NCBI RefSeq assembly: GCF_025263565.1
Contig: NZ_CP079865.1
Location: 3,782,001-3,846,000, forward strand
Length of the DNA: 64,000 nt
Direction: 5' to 3'
Source of the DNA: Mycobacterium sp. SMC-8
GTDB taxonomy: Bacteria > Actinomycetota > Actinomycetes > Mycobacteriales > Mycobacteriaceae
Positions 1 through 8,542 of the stretch are shown piece by piece. The notes beneath the pieces are model-generated. The model made no database searches. It was given only the letters and a program-made list of their open reading frames with translations, and had not been told where the DNA came from. Position numbers and translations under genes: made by a program. Numbering within the stretch: position 1 is the stretch's first letter; each line of letters starts with the position of its first letter.

Positions 1-811
1 GCAGCCGGATCGCCTGACCGTAGAGGTCGCCGGTGCCGTACATCTGGACGACGACCAGGCGCCGGCTGCCGCGTTGCGCCGCGCCGACGTAGGTCTTGCG
101 CGCCAGGTTGGTGAAACCCGTCTTTCCGCCGAGATCGCCGGGATAGCGGCTGAGCAACTCGTTCTGGTTGTGCAGCGTCTTTCCGGGGAACGGCGCGGAC
201 GGGGACCGCATGATCTGCGCGATCAACGGATACTTCAGTGCCGCGCGCATGATGACGGCGAGGTCGTGCGGGGTGGTGACGGATTCCCAGCCGGGTCCGT
301 CCAGTCCCGACGGCGACGACGCCTTGGTGCCGCGTGCGCCGACCAGCGCTGCCTTGCGGTTCATCGCCGCGACGGCGACCCGCTGCCCGCCGAGCATGTC
401 GGCCAGCATGTTGGCCGCATCGTTGCCCGACACCATCAGGATCGCCGCGACCAGTTGCGCGGTGGTGTAGGCCTGCCCGGGTTTGAGCCCCACACAGGAA
501 CATTCGACCTTGGTGTGGGATTCGTTGGCGCGCGCGAAGTTGTCCGGCCGAAGATGGTCGAGCACCGTCATCGCCAGCAGCACCTTGATCGTGCTGGCCG
601 GGGCGTAGCTGCCGTACGGGTCCTTGCTGGCCAGCACGCGACCGGTGTCGAGATCGGCAACCAGCCAGGCCTGGGCCGGTCCATCCGGAAGTGGTTGCGC
701 TGCAACGGGTTCAGCGACAGGCTGGGCTTGCGTAGTCGGTGCAGCCGACAGCGGGGCCGCAGGCAGCACCGCGCTGAGGGCGAGCGCCAGCCCCGCGAGT
801 CGTCTTCGCAC
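1..811 (-). CDS. D-alanyl-D-alanine carboxypeptidase (S11 family), 3' end cut by window edge
   Basis: Secreted penicillin-binding-protein-type enzyme that removes the terminal D-Ala of peptidoglycan stem peptides. Reading leftwards from a GTG at 811 gives an N-terminal signal peptide (MRRRLAGLALALSAVLPAAP), then an SxxK catalytic motif (ASTIK, about residues 73-76), an SGN motif (VSGNDAAN) and the KTG motif (GGKTGFT). The frame is open to base 1, so the C-terminus lies outside the window. It is clearly paralogous to the next gene, 78 bases away on the same strand: both share the PDGPAQAW, PASTIKVLLAM and SGNDAAN blocks. The pair looks like a tandem duplication of the DacB2-type gene found next to rpsP in mycobacteria. 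Confidence 0.9.
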   Translation of the reverse strand, partial: MRRRLAGLALALSAVLPAAPLSAAPTTQAQPVAEPVAAQPLPDGPAQAWLVADLDTGRVLASKDPYGSYAPASTIKVLLAMTVLDHLRPDNFARANESHTKVECSCVGLKPGQAYTTAQLVAAILMVSGNDAANMLADMLGGQRVAVAAMNRKAALVGARGTKASSPSGLDGPGWESVTTPHDLAVIMRAALKYPLIAQIMRSPSAPFPGKTLHNQNELLSRYPGDLGGKTGFTNLARKTYVGAAQRGSRRLVVVQMYGTGDLYGQAIRL

Positions 812-889
812 GAGTGGCGACGTTAATCGGGAAAGGACTCGTCCGGCGCGCGAACAGGTCTCCTTCGGGTATCGAGTTCCCGGACCGGC

Positions 890-1774
890 TCAGAACCGGC
901 TGACGCCGGAGTTCGGGCCCAGCGCGAAACCCCAATCCAGCAGCGCCGCCGCCTGGTCCCAGTACGTCGGCCCGCCGTCCTTGACCAACCCGTACATCAG
1001 CGCCACGACCAGGTGGCGGCCGTTGCGGGCAGCGCCGCCGACGAAGGTCTTGCGGGCCAGATCGGTGTAGCCGGTCTTGCCGCCGAAGGCGCCCGGATAG
1101 CGGTGCAGCAGTTCGTTCTGGTTGACCAGTACGACGTCCCCGGCCTTGGTCGGGAAGACCGCGGTGGGCTGGGCGGTGATCTGCGCGAACACCGGGTTGC
1201 CCATAGCGGCGCGGAAGATCACCGCGAGATCGTGCGGGGTGGACCAGATGTCGATGCCGGGTCCGTCGATACCCGATGGCGAGCCCGCGTTCGTGCCGTA
1301 GGCGCCCAGCATCGCGGCCTTGGCGTTCATCTTCGTCACCGCGACGTCGTGCCCGCCGAGCATGGTGGCCAGCGTGTTGGCGGCGTCGTTGCCCGACACC
1401 AGCAGCAGAGCCTCCAGCAGCTGACGGGTCGTGTACGTCTGACCGGGAGCCACCCCGGCGCAGTTGCACTCGACCCTGGTGTCGGCCTCGTTGGCGACGA
1501 TGGTCGCGTCCAGCGGGAGTTCGTCGAGCACGACCATGGCCAGCAGCACCTTGATGGTGCTGGCCGGGGCGTAATGCCCGTGCTCGTCGCGGGCGGCCAA
1601 CACCTCGCCGGTGTCCATGTCGGCGACGATCCAGGCCTGGGCGGGGCCGTCGGGGATCGGCGTCGAACCTGCGGGCTGCACGATCCCCGTGACAGGCACT
1701 GCGCCGGCCGGGGGAAGAGAGAACCCGCCGGTCAGGCACAGCACGGCGCCGAGGCACGCGAGAAGCGTTCGCAC
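890..1774 (-). CDS. dacB2: D-alanyl-D-alanine carboxypeptidase (S11 family, DacB2-like)
   Basis: A 294-residue secreted DD-carboxypeptidase acting on peptidoglycan outside the membrane. The signal peptide is MRTLLACLGAVLCLTGGFSL. Active-site motifs are S72-T-I-K75, SGN at about 127-129 and KTG in GGKTGYT near residue 236, all in the usual order for the family. The start is a GTG at 1774. It is the second copy of a tandem pair with the gene ending at base 1. Which copy corresponds to M. tuberculosis dacB2 cannot be decided from this window, so the symbol is tentative. Confidence 0.88.
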   Translation of the reverse strand: MRTLLACLGAVLCLTGGFSLPPAGAVPVTGIVQPAGSTPIPDGPAQAWIVADMDTGEVLAARDEHGHYAPASTIKVLLAMVVLDELPLDATIVANEADTRVECNCAGVAPGQTYTTRQLLEALLLVSGNDAANTLATMLGGHDVAVTKMNAKAAMLGAYGTNAGSPSGIDGPGIDIWSTPHDLAVIFRAAMGNPVFAQITAQPTAVFPTKAGDVVLVNQNELLHRYPGAFGGKTGYTDLARKTFVGGAARNGRHLVVALMYGLVKDGGPTYWDQAAALLDWGFALGPNSGVSRF

Positions 1775-1818
1775 GACAGGTGAGCCTAAACCGCGCCCCG
1801 GTCGTGTTCAATCGAGCC

Positions 1819-2238
1819 ATGTTGAGCCTTGAGGAGATCTCGGACCGGCTGGAGATCCAGCAACTGCTGATCGATTACTCGAGCGCGATCGACGGACGGC
1901 GGTTCGACGACCTCGACGCCGTCTTCACCCCGGACGCCTACATCGACTACCGCGTCAGCGGCGGCGTCGACGGGGCCTTCCCCGAGGTGAAGGCGTGGCT
2001 GAAGGAAGTGCTGCCGAACTTCCCGGCGTATTACCACCTCGTCAGCAATGCCGACATCCGCATCGACGGCGCCAGGGCGTCGTGCCGGGCGATCTGTTTC
2101 AATCCGATGGTGATGGGCGGGGAGAACCCGCAGATCTACTTCGTCGGGATCTGGTACGTCGACGAGTTCGTTCGCACCCGGCAAGGGTGGCGGATGAGCC
2201 GGCGGGTCGAGGAGAAGTGCTTCGACAAGCTGATGTGA
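1819..2238 (+). CDS. SnoaL/NTF2-fold protein (nuclear transport factor 2-like)
   Basis: A 139-residue cone-shaped NTF2-fold protein: the N-terminal helix SLEEISDRLEIQQLLIDYSSAIDGRRFDDLDAVFTPDAYIDY is the SnoaL_4 signature. Members bind small hydrophobic ligands or act as isomerases or dehydratases; the substrate is unknown. The reading frame is open from a GTG at 1780, but the ATG at 1819 matches where family members begin, so I chose it. It is divergent from the carboxypeptidase gene and convergent with a second NTF2-fold gene. Confidence 0.8.
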   Translation: MLSLEEISDRLEIQQLLIDYSSAIDGRRFDDLDAVFTPDAYIDYRVSGGVDGAFPEVKAWLKEVLPNFPAYYHLVSNADIRIDGARASCRAICFNPMVMGGENPQIYFVGIWYVDEFVRTRQGWRMSRRVEEKCFDKLM

Positions 2239-2252
2239 GACCTGACGGTGCT

Positions 2253-2267
2253 GTGCGCTCAGCGCAC
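2253..2267. terminator. short hairpin between convergent NTF2-fold genes
   Basis: GTGCGC-TCA-GCGCAC forms a perfect 6 bp stem with a 3-base loop. It spans the gap between the stop of the gene ending at 2238 and the stop of the reverse-strand gene at 2259. No T-run is present, which is usual in mycobacteria. Its terminator role is inferred from position only. Confidence 0.3.
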
Positions 2268-2750
2268 CAACCGGCGGCCCACCCGGCCCACGGTCCGCTT
2301 GATCCGGTCCGACACGTACACCGACACCGCGAGGTTGAAGATGTCCTCGCGCAGCCGGGTCAGCGTGGACGAGGTGATCACCCAGCGGCCGTCGATCTTC
2401 GCGTATGCCTCCGTGTAGTGGCCGTATCCGCGCATGTTCACCCCGGGCGCCAGCCGCACCACGTCCTCCAGCGCCCAGACCCCGTTCGCGGTCGTCGGCG
2501 ACGACAGCGCGATCTCCGGCGCGTGTACCTGATGCACGGTCGCGCGGGCGCCGAGGCTTTTGCGGGTGAACGCGACGAACTCGTCGGCGCCGTCGATCAC
2601 TGTTCCGCCGGCCCCGGTGGTGTCGCTGTGGAAGTCGTCGGTGAACAGCGACCGCCAGGAGTTCCAGTCCTTGGTGTCCAGGTATCTGCAGTAGCGTGCC
2701 TTGAGCTGCTTGATCGCCTCGATCTCCACCAGCACGGCGGCGTCATCCAT
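2259..2750 (-). CDS. SnoaL/NTF2-fold protein under the shared operator
   Basis: A 163-residue NTF2-fold protein beginning MDDAAVLVEIEAIKQLKARYCRYLDTKDWNSW, the helix-turn of SnoaL-like proteins. It occupies the place of a conserved hypothetical gene beside rpsP in other mycobacteria (Rv2910c, from memory). The ATG at 2750 sits 8 bases from a copy of the 28 bp palindrome that also precedes the operons at 38-54 kb, so this gene is probably controlled with that catabolic cluster. The ligand or reaction is unknown. Confidence 0.8.
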   Translation of the reverse strand: MDDAAVLVEIEAIKQLKARYCRYLDTKDWNSWRSLFTDDFHSDTTGAGGTVIDGADEFVAFTRKSLGARATVHQVHAPEIALSSPTTANGVWALEDVVRLAPGVNMRGYGHYTEAYAKIDGRWVITSSTLTRLREDIFNLAVSVYVSDRIKRTVGRVGRRLVR

Positions 2751-2758
2751 GGCTAGAA

Positions 2759-2786
2759 GGTGACATCCGGGGCCAGTTTTGTAAAG
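2759..2786 (-). promoter_or_regulatory. regulon box f: GGTGACA-N14-TGTAAAG
   Basis: On the + strand the box reads GGTGACA, 14 bases, TGTAAAG. Turned round, this is CTTTACA-N14-TGTCACC, the same arms and spacing as the boxes at 40358, 44004, 46042 and 53468. It lies just upstream of the NTF2-fold gene whose start is at 2750. A repressor operator is inferred. Confidence 0.6.
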
Positions 2787-2808
2787 GTACAGGCGGCGGG
2801 TGGCCCGC

Positions 2809-2863
2809 GGATTTCCTCGGGTGGGCGCCGGTCTGGCACAATAGGCGGCTGTCCGCGCACGGC
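2809..2863 (+). promoter_or_regulatory. rpsP promoter and leader motif shared with rplS
   Basis: GGATTTC at 2809 is followed, start to start 24 bases later, by CTGGCACAAT at 2833 and then a GC-rich stretch ending GCACGGC at 2863. The rplS upstream region has the same blocks with the same 24-base spacing. CACAAT may be the -10 element. The motif lies about 120-170 bases before the rpsP start codon. Confidence 0.5.
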
Positions 2864-2981
2864 TTCCTCGACGGGATGTGCCGTGTGGCGGTCACACGCG
2901 TAAGGCAAAACCGGGTCCCGGCATCCCGCCGGTGATCGCTCGAATTGCAAACGTGGCAATCACAGGAGAAGTCGCTCAACC

Positions 2982-3458
2982 ATGGCTGTCAAGATCAAGC
3001 TCGCCCGCTTCGGCAAGATCCGCAATCCGCAGTACCGCATCGCCGTCGCCGATGCGCGCAACCGCCGCGACGGTCGCGCCATCGAGGTCATCGGCCGGTA
3101 CCACCCGAAGGAAGAGCCGAGCGTCATCGAAATCGACTCGGAGCGCGCACAGTACTGGTTGGGCGTCGGCGCCCAGCCCACCGAGCCCGTGCTGCAGCTG
3201 CTGAAGATCACCGGCGACTGGCAGAAGTTCAAGGGCCTGCCGGGTGCGGAAGGCACGCTGAAGGTCAAGGAACCCAAGCCGTCCAAGCTGGACCTGTTCA
3301 ACGCCGCCCTCGCCGAGGCCGACGGCGCCCCGGCCACCGCGGCCACCACGCCGAAGAAGAAGAAGGCGCCGGCCAAGAAGGACGAGGCCGCCGAGTCGGC
3401 CGAGACCACCGGGGCCGAGGCGCCCGCCGCCGAGGCTCCTGCCGAGTCCGAGAGCTGA
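2982..3458 (+). CDS. rpsP: 30S ribosomal protein S16
   Basis: Small-subunit ribosomal protein needed for 30S assembly. The first about 110 residues ([42 protein letters not shown]) are classic bS16. At 158 residues it is longer than the E. coli form because of an Ala/Glu/Lys-rich C-terminal tail (about residues 112-158), typical of mycobacteria. A GGAG ribosome binding site (CAGGAGAAG) precedes the ATG. It starts the rpsP-KH-rimM-trmD operon. Confidence 0.97.
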   Translation: MAVKIKLARFGKIRNPQYRIAVADARNRRDGRAIEVIGRYHPKEEPSVIEIDSERAQYWLGVGAQPTEPVLQLLKITGDWQKFKGLPGAEGTLKVKEPKPSKLDLFNAALAEADGAPATAATTPKKKKAPAKKDEAAESAETTGAEAPAAEAPAESES

Positions 3459-3466
3459 GCGCGGAC

Positions 3467-3709
3467 GTGAGCTCTGTCGTCGTCGACGCCGTCGAGCATC
3501 TGGTCCGCGGAATCGTCGACAACCCCGATGACGTCCGTGTCGACATGGTGACCAATCGCCGTGGCCGCACCGTCGAGGTCCACGTCCACCCCGATGACCT
3601 CGGCAAGGTCATCGGCCGGGGCGGTCGCACCGCGACTGCGCTGCGCACGCTGGTGGCGGGCATCGGCGGTCGAGGGATCCGCGTCGACGTGGTGGACACC
3701 GACCAGTAG
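3467..3709 (+). CDS. khpA: KH-domain RNA-binding protein (KhpA family)
   Basis: An 80-residue RNA-binding protein consisting of one KH domain with the GxxG loop in [19 protein letters not shown] (GRGG). KhpA-type proteins bind many small RNAs and mRNAs, often with KhpB. The GTG at 3467 lies 8 bases after the rpsP stop and is the only start that gives the normal 75-80 residue length. Its place between rpsP and rimM is conserved in Actinobacteria. Confidence 0.88.
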   Translation: MSSVVVDAVEHLVRGIVDNPDDVRVDMVTNRRGRTVEVHVHPDDLGKVIGRGGRTATALRTLVAGIGGRGIRVDVVDTDQ

Positions 3710-3720
3710 CGTCGCACCTG

Positions 3721-4239
3721 ATGGACCTGGTTGTCGGGCGCGTCGTCAAAGCGCACGGCGTCACGGGTGAACTCTCGGTCGAGGTTCGCACCGACGACCC
3801 CCAAGCCCGTTTTGTTCCCGGCGCCGTATTGCGTGGCCGTCCGTCGCGGGGTGGCGCCGAGCGTGACTACGTCATCGAGACCGTGCGTCCCCACGGGGAT
3901 CGGATGCTCGTCCGCCTGCAGGGTGTCGGCGACCGCGATGGCGCCGACGCGTTGCGGGGCACGATCTTCCTGGTCGACTCGGCGGATCTGCCGCCGATCG
4001 AGGACCCCGACGAGTTCTACGACCATCAACTCGAGGGCATGGTCGTCACCACCACCGACGGCCGGCCTGTGGGTACCGTCGCCGAGGTGCTGCACACCGC
4101 CGCGGGCGAACTGCTGGCCGTGCGTGATCCCGACGGCGCCGAGGTGCTGGTGCCGTTCGTGTCGGCGATCGTGGTGTCGGTGTCGTTGGCGGACAACGCG
4201 ATCGAGGTCGACCCTCCCGAGGGTCTGCTCGACCTCTGA
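3721..4239 (+). CDS. rimM: 16S rRNA processing protein RimM
   Basis: A 172-residue ribosome maturation factor that helps assemble the 30S head around S19. The N-terminal domain starts [27 protein letters not shown], and a C-terminal PRC-barrel ([29 protein letters not shown]...VPFVSAIV) follows. It starts 11 bases after the KH gene and is followed 13 bases later by trmD, as in many bacteria. Confidence 0.95.
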   Translation: MDLVVGRVVKAHGVTGELSVEVRTDDPQARFVPGAVLRGRPSRGGAERDYVIETVRPHGDRMLVRLQGVGDRDGADALRGTIFLVDSADLPPIEDPDEFYDHQLEGMVVTTTDGRPVGTVAEVLHTAAGELLAVRDPDGAEVLVPFVSAIVVSVSLADNAIEVDPPEGLLDL

Positions 4240-4252
4240 GGATGCAGAGCCC

Positions 4253-4966
4253 GTGAAGATTGATGTCGTCACCATCTTCCCCGCGTTCCTGGACGCGCTG
4301 CGGCAGGCGTTGCCCGGCAAAGCGATCGAGGCGGGGATCGTGGGATTGGCGGTGCACGACCTGCGGGACTGGACGCACGACGTGCACCGCTCGGTAGACG
4401 ACTCGCCGTACGGCGGCGGCCCCGGAATGGTGATGAAAGCGCCGGTCTGGGGTGCGGCGCTCGACGAGATCTGCACGCCGGAAAGCCTTTTGGTGGTGCC
4501 GTCGCCGGCAGGACGGCTGTTCACACAGGCCACCGCGCAGCGGTGGGCGGGGGAGCGCCACCTGGTGTTCGCATGCGGGCGGTATGAGGGCATCGATCAG
4601 CGGGTGATGGACGACGCCGCCCGGCGGATGCGGGTCGAAGAGGTCTCGATCGGCGACTACGTGCTGCCCGGCGGTGAGTCCGCCGCGGTGGTGATGATCG
4701 AGGCCGTCGTGCGTCTGCTGCCCGACGTCCTGGGCAATCCTGCTTCCTACCAGGACGATTCGCACTCCGAACTGGTCGGCGGTCTGCTGGAGGGGCCCAG
4801 CTACACGCGGCCCGCGAGCTGGCGCGGACTCGATGTTCCCGAGGTGCTGCTCTCCGGTAACCACGCCCGGATCGCCGCCTGGCGACGCGAGCAGGGGCTG
4901 CGGCGCACGCAGGAGCGGCGCCCGGACCTGCTGGAGCGCAACGACGGCCAGGACCGGCCCGACTAG
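4253..4966 (+). CDS. trmD: tRNA (guanine37-N1)-methyltransferase
   Basis: A 237-residue SPOUT-class enzyme that methylates G37 of tRNAs from S-adenosylmethionine and so prevents +1 frameshifting. It begins [27 protein letters not shown]. The knotted cofactor site is visible in [14 protein letters not shown] and [31 protein letters not shown]. The GTG at 4253 fits the family N-terminus. Its stop overlaps the convergent lipoprotein gene by 4 bases. Confidence 0.96.
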   Translation: MKIDVVTIFPAFLDALRQALPGKAIEAGIVGLAVHDLRDWTHDVHRSVDDSPYGGGPGMVMKAPVWGAALDEICTPESLLVVPSPAGRLFTQATAQRWAGERHLVFACGRYEGIDQRVMDDAARRMRVEEVSIGDYVLPGGESAAVVMIEAVVRLLPDVLGNPASYQDDSHSELVGGLLEGPSYTRPASWRGLDVPEVLLSGNHARIAAWRREQGLRRTQERRPDLLERNDGQDRPD

Positions 4967-5901
4967 ATCCGGCCGCCGGGGAACATCGTCTTGACGGCGT
5001 CGGTGATGGTCTGACGCGCGACATCGTCACTGGCCGGCTGCATCGAACCGATGACCACGATGTAGCGGCGATCGGTGCCGACCACACCGGTCGACAGGTG
5101 CATCCAGTCGGCGCCGACGCAGCACATCCAGCCCTGCTTGACTGCGACGCGTTCGGCGAACAAGCCCTCCGGGATGCCGAACCGCTGCGGGTAGACTCCG
5201 CCGGGCACCATCCCGTCCGGCGCCGTGGGAGTGGACGCCGCGAGGTTCGACAGGATGATCTTCACCTGCTCGGGCGGCAGGCCGCCGGCCCCGGACAGCA
5301 GCATGTCGTAGTAGCGGACGAGGTCGGTCGCGGTGCTGGTGGTGTTGAACCAGCGGCCGTTACCGGGCCGGCGGGTGGCGGACAACCCGTAGCGCTTGAC
5401 CACCCGGTCGATGATCGCGCTTCTGCCGCTGCGGTTCCAGAAAACCTCCGCGGCGCTGTCATCGGAGGCCCGGAGCATGAGGTCCAGCGACGCGCGGTCC
5501 TTGGGGGACAGCTCGGTATCCCCGTTGGCGACCTGAAGCAGCAGGTCGTCGGCGATGAACAGCTTCGCCACCGAGGCGATCGCGATCGTCATGTCGTTGC
5601 CGTTGGTCACCAGCTGGCCGGTGTTGCGGTCCAGCACCGCCGTGGTGATCTCTGCGCCGGCATCCGCGGCCTGCGCGGTCGCCCGGGCCGCGCGGTCGGG
5701 CAGACCGGAGAAGGCGGCCGGAGGTTCGTCGGGAGGAGCCTCAGGCAGCGGGGCCATGGTGCCCAGCGGCGCCACCACCGTGAGGTGCGGGCTGTTGGGG
5801 GGCGGTGAGGACGTGTTGCCCGTGGCCGTGCACCCTGCGGCGGTGGCCGCGGCGACGGTCAGCGCCGCGGTGGTCGTGAACAGCCGTGACGGCCGTCGCA
5901 T
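4963..5901 (-). CDS. lppW: LppW-like lipoprotein with serine beta-lactamase fold
   Basis: A 312-residue exported lipoprotein. The signal sequence [24 protein letters not shown] ends in a lipobox (AAGC), so Cys24 is the likely lipidated residue. The body resembles class A beta-lactamase or DD-peptidase folds: [14 protein letters not shown] provides an SxxK motif and [11 protein letters not shown] lies where an SDN-like motif would be. Whether it is catalytic is unknown. The ATG at 5901 has a GGAGGAAG ribosome binding site. It lies between trmD and rplS on the opposite strand, as lppW does in M. tuberculosis. Confidence 0.82.
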   Translation of the reverse strand: MRRPSRLFTTTAALTVAAATAAGCTATGNTSSPPPNSPHLTVVAPLGTMAPLPEAPPDEPPAAFSGLPDRAARATAQAADAGAEITTAVLDRNTGQLVTNGNDMTIAIASVAKLFIADDLLLQVANGDTELSPKDRASLDLMLRASDDSAAEVFWNRSGRSAIIDRVVKRYGLSATRRPGNGRWFNTTSTATDLVRYYDMLLSGAGGLPPEQVKIILSNLAASTPTAPDGMVPGGVYPQRFGIPEGLFAERVAVKQGWMCCVGADWMHLSTGVVGTDRRYIVVIGSMQPASDDVARQTITDAVKTMFPGGRI

Positions 5902-6206
5902 CGTGCTTCCTCCATAATGTGTTGGGCCGACGCTGTCCCCGAATCCGGACAGCGTGCCGTTGCCGCCCGGTACAGCCAGGGTAGCGGGTACAGACCGGCC
6001 GCGGGTGGCGCAAACACGTCGCCGACGTGGCGGTGGCCACCGGATTTCGGGGATAAGCCCCGCGTCTGGCACAATTGGGCAGTTGTCTGTGCACGGCGGG
6101 TACGTCCACGCCGCACGACCTGCCCAAGACGTCCGAAACCCCATCGGTCCCGTGTGCGTCACCACGACGCCGGTACGGAGCCGCGAACAGCAAGGAAGTG
6201 TCACCG
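5902..6206 (+). other. intergenic region between lppW and rplS
   Basis: This 305-base divergent intergenic region holds the lppW ribosome binding site at its left edge, the rplS promoter/leader motif at 6042-6097, and about 110 bases of leader before the rplS ATG. I see no reading frame with protein-like content in it. Confidence 0.6.
6042..6097 (+). promoter_or_regulatory. rplS promoter and leader motif shared with rpsP
   Basis: GGATTTC at 6042, then CTGGCACAAT at 6066 and a block ending GCACGGC at 6097. Order and the 24-base spacing match those upstream of rpsP at 2809-2863. Co-control of S16 and L19, which sit in split operons here, is the likely reason. Confidence 0.5.
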
Positions 6207-6548
6207 ATGAACACGCTGGATTTCGTCGACCAGGCGTCGTTGCGTGACGATGTCCCGGACTTTGGCCCCGGTGACACCGTCAACGTCCACGTGAAGGTCA
6301 TCGAGGGCTCCAAGGAACGCATCCAGGTCTTCAAGGGTGTCGTCCTCCGCCGTCAGGGTGGCGGGGTTCGCGAGACGTTCACGGTCCGCAAGGAGAGCTA
6401 CGGCGTCGGCGTCGAGCGCACCTTCCCCGTGCACTCGCCCAACATCGATCACATCGACGTGCTCACCCGCGGTGATGTCCGCCGGGCCAAGCTGTACTAC
6501 CTGCGCGAGCTGCGTGGCAAGAAGGCCAAGATCAAGGAAAAGCGCTGA
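6207..6548 (+). CDS. rplS: 50S ribosomal protein L19
   Basis: A 113-residue large-subunit protein at the 30S-50S interface. The start [49 protein letters not shown] is typical bL19. The upstream frame is open to 6075 but has no L19-like sequence, and AGGAAG precedes the ATG at 6207, which fixes the start. Confidence 0.97.
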   Translation: MNTLDFVDQASLRDDVPDFGPGDTVNVHVKVIEGSKERIQVFKGVVLRRQGGGVRETFTVRKESYGVGVERTFPVHSPNIDHIDVLTRGDVRRAKLYYLRELRGKKAKIKEKR

Positions 6549-6596
6549 GCCTGCTCACCGCGCAGGCGGTGACGCCGCGGTGGCTACGCTGATCCC

Positions 6597-7448
6597 GTGA
6601 CATCCGCTTCCGACCCCTCCGGGCCCGCGGGATCCTCGGGTCCCGACGATTCGTCCGCCGAGCGCACACTCGAAAAGCCCGATCCCGTCGCGACCGAGAG
6701 CGACGAGTTGCCGGGCAAGAAGAAGCGCGGTGCGGTCCGTGAGGCTGCGATCCTCATCAGCATCGCGCTGGTGCTGTACTACGTGATGCTGACGTTCATC
6801 GCGCGGCCCTACCTGATCCCGTCGGAGTCGATGGAGCCGACCCTGCACGGCTGCAACGGGTGTGTGGGTGACCGGATCATGGTCGACAAGCTGACCTACC
6901 GGTTCTCCTCGCCCGAGCCCGGCGACGTCGTCGTCTTCAAGGGTCCGCCCAACTGGAGCATCGGCTACAAATCGATCCGCTCCGACAACACCGCGGTTCG
7001 ATGGGTGCAGAACGCGCTGTCGGTCGTCGGTTTCGTGCCTCCCGACCAGAACGATCTGGTGAAGCGGATCATCGCCGTGGGCGGACAGACCGTGCAGTGC
7101 CGGGTCGACACCGGTCTGACGGTCGACGGCAAGCGGCTGAACGAGCCGTACCTCGATCCCGAGACGATGATGGCCGACCCCGCGGTGTACCCGTGCCTGG
7201 GCAACGAGTTCGGGCCGGTGACCGTGCCCGAGGGCCGGCTGTGGGTGATGGGCGACAACCGCACCCATTCGGCCGACTCGCGGACGCATTGCGCGAACGT
7301 GCCCGCCGACGCACAGCGCGGCCTGCTCTGCACCGGTGACCCGACGGCCGGGACGATCCCGGAGGAGAATGTCATCGGAAAGGCCCGGTTCATCGCCTGG
7401 CCGCCCGGGCGGTGGGGCGCTGTGAGCTCGGTGAACCCGCAGACTTAA
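6597..7448 (+). CDS. lepB: signal peptidase I
   Basis: A 283-residue membrane protease that cleaves signal peptides of Sec and Tat substrates outside the membrane. A cytoplasmic acidic N-terminus is followed by one membrane segment (about residues 48-66, [19 protein letters not shown]), the serine nucleophile S78 in PSESMEP and the lysine general base K156 in [10 protein letters not shown]. The GDNR box ([12 protein letters not shown]) is intact. It starts with GTG 48 bases after rplS and precedes rnhB by 10 bases, as in other mycobacteria. Confidence 0.95.
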   Translation: MTSASDPSGPAGSSGPDDSSAERTLEKPDPVATESDELPGKKKRGAVREAAILISIALVLYYVMLTFIARPYLIPSESMEPTLHGCNGCVGDRIMVDKLTYRFSSPEPGDVVVFKGPPNWSIGYKSIRSDNTAVRWVQNALSVVGFVPPDQNDLVKRIIAVGGQTVQCRVDTGLTVDGKRLNEPYLDPETMMADPAVYPCLGNEFGPVTVPEGRLWVMGDNRTHSADSRTHCANVPADAQRGLLCTGDPTAGTIPEENVIGKARFIAWPPGRWGAVSSVNPQT

Positions 7449-7458
7449 CGGGGGACAC

Positions 7459-8205
7459 GTGCCTGTCTGGCCGCCACGGACCGTCATCCGCAAAGCGTCG
7501 GGACTGCGGACCCTGGAGTCGGCGCTCTACCGGGCCGGCCTGGGTCCGGTCGCCGGCGTCGACGAAGTCGGCCGCGGCGCCTGCGCCGGCCCGCTGGTCG
7601 TGGCCGCATGTGTGCTCGGACCCAATCGGCTGGAGAGCCTGGCTGCCCTCGACGACTCGAAGAAGCTCAACGAAGCCGAGCGTGAACGACTGTTCCCGCT
7701 GATCCGCCGCTACGCGCTGGCCTACCACGTGGTGTTCATCCCGTCGGAGGAAGTGGACCGGCGCGGGGTGCACGTGGCCAACATCGAGGGGATGAGGCGC
7801 GCGGTCGCCGGGTTGTCGGTGCGGCCGGGGTACGTGCTCTCGGACGGATTCCGGGTGCCAGGTCTGCCGATGCCGTCGTTGCCGGTGGTGGGCGGCGATG
7901 CGGCCGCGGCCTGCATCGCCGCAGCCAGTGTGCTGGCCAAGGTGAGCCGCGACCGGTTGATGGTGGCGATGGAAGACGAGCACCCAGGCTACGGTTTCGC
8001 CGAGCACAAGGGATACAGCACGCGCGCCCACAGTGCGGCGCTGAACCGGCTCGGTCCGTCCCGTCAGCACCGGTACTCGTTCATCAATGTGCGGCGTTTG
8101 GTGATCGACGGGGAACCCCAAGAGCATGCAGAACTGGTGTGCGGGACAATGCTGGTGGACATGCCGATGGACGGCGATCAACCCGAAGGACAGCTGAGCC
8201 GATGA
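7459..8205 (+). CDS. rnhB: ribonuclease HII
   Basis: A 248-residue enzyme that cuts RNA in RNA-DNA hybrids and at single ribonucleotides in DNA. The DEVGRG signature ([19 protein letters not shown]) carries the first two metal ligands. Later blocks ([41 protein letters not shown] and [15 protein letters not shown]) are the rest of the RNase HII core. The last bases overlap the next start codon (ATGA). Confidence 0.96.
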   Translation: MPVWPPRTVIRKASGLRTLESALYRAGLGPVAGVDEVGRGACAGPLVVAACVLGPNRLESLAALDDSKKLNEAERERLFPLIRRYALAYHVVFIPSEEVDRRGVHVANIEGMRRAVAGLSVRPGYVLSDGFRVPGLPMPSLPVVGGDAAAACIAAASVLAKVSRDRLMVAMEDEHPGYGFAEHKGYSTRAHSAALNRLGPSRQHRYSFINVRRLVIDGEPQEHAELVCGTMLVDMPMDGDQPEGQLSR

Positions 8206-8507
8206 GTGCCGAAGATCTCGAGAAGTACGAAACCGAGATGGAGCTCTCGCTCTACCGCGAGTACAAGGACATCGTCGGGCAGTTCAGCTATGTCGTGGAG
8301 ACCGAGCGGCGGTTCTATCTGGCCAACAGCGTCGAGATGATCCCGCGCAACGCCGACGGCGAGGTGTACTTCGAGCTGCGGTTGGGCGACGCGTGGGTCT
8401 GGGACATGTACCGGCCGGCGCGGTTCGTCAAGCAGGTCCGGGTGATCACGTTCAAGGACGTCAACATCGAAGAGGTCGAGAAGCCCGAACTGCGGCTGCC
8501 CGAGTAG
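8202..8507 (+). CDS. DUF2469 family protein
   Basis: A 101-residue conserved actinobacterial protein of unknown function ([42 protein letters not shown]), matching the Rv2901c family that always follows rnhB. It is acidic, lacks membrane segments and is translationally coupled to rnhB through an ATGA overlap. Confidence 0.9.
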   Translation: MSAEDLEKYETEMELSLYREYKDIVGQFSYVVETERRFYLANSVEMIPRNADGEVYFELRLGDAWVWDMYRPARFVKQVRVITFKDVNIEEVEKPELRLPE

Positions 8508-8542
8508 CTTGCCCGGTAGCCACGGCTGACACACTGGAGGGC

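Noticed and set aside
711..1820. Long reverse-strand frame of 369 codons across the two carboxypeptidases
   Set aside because: It is an Arg-rich alternative-frame shadow of the real genes, a common artefact in DNA of this GC content.
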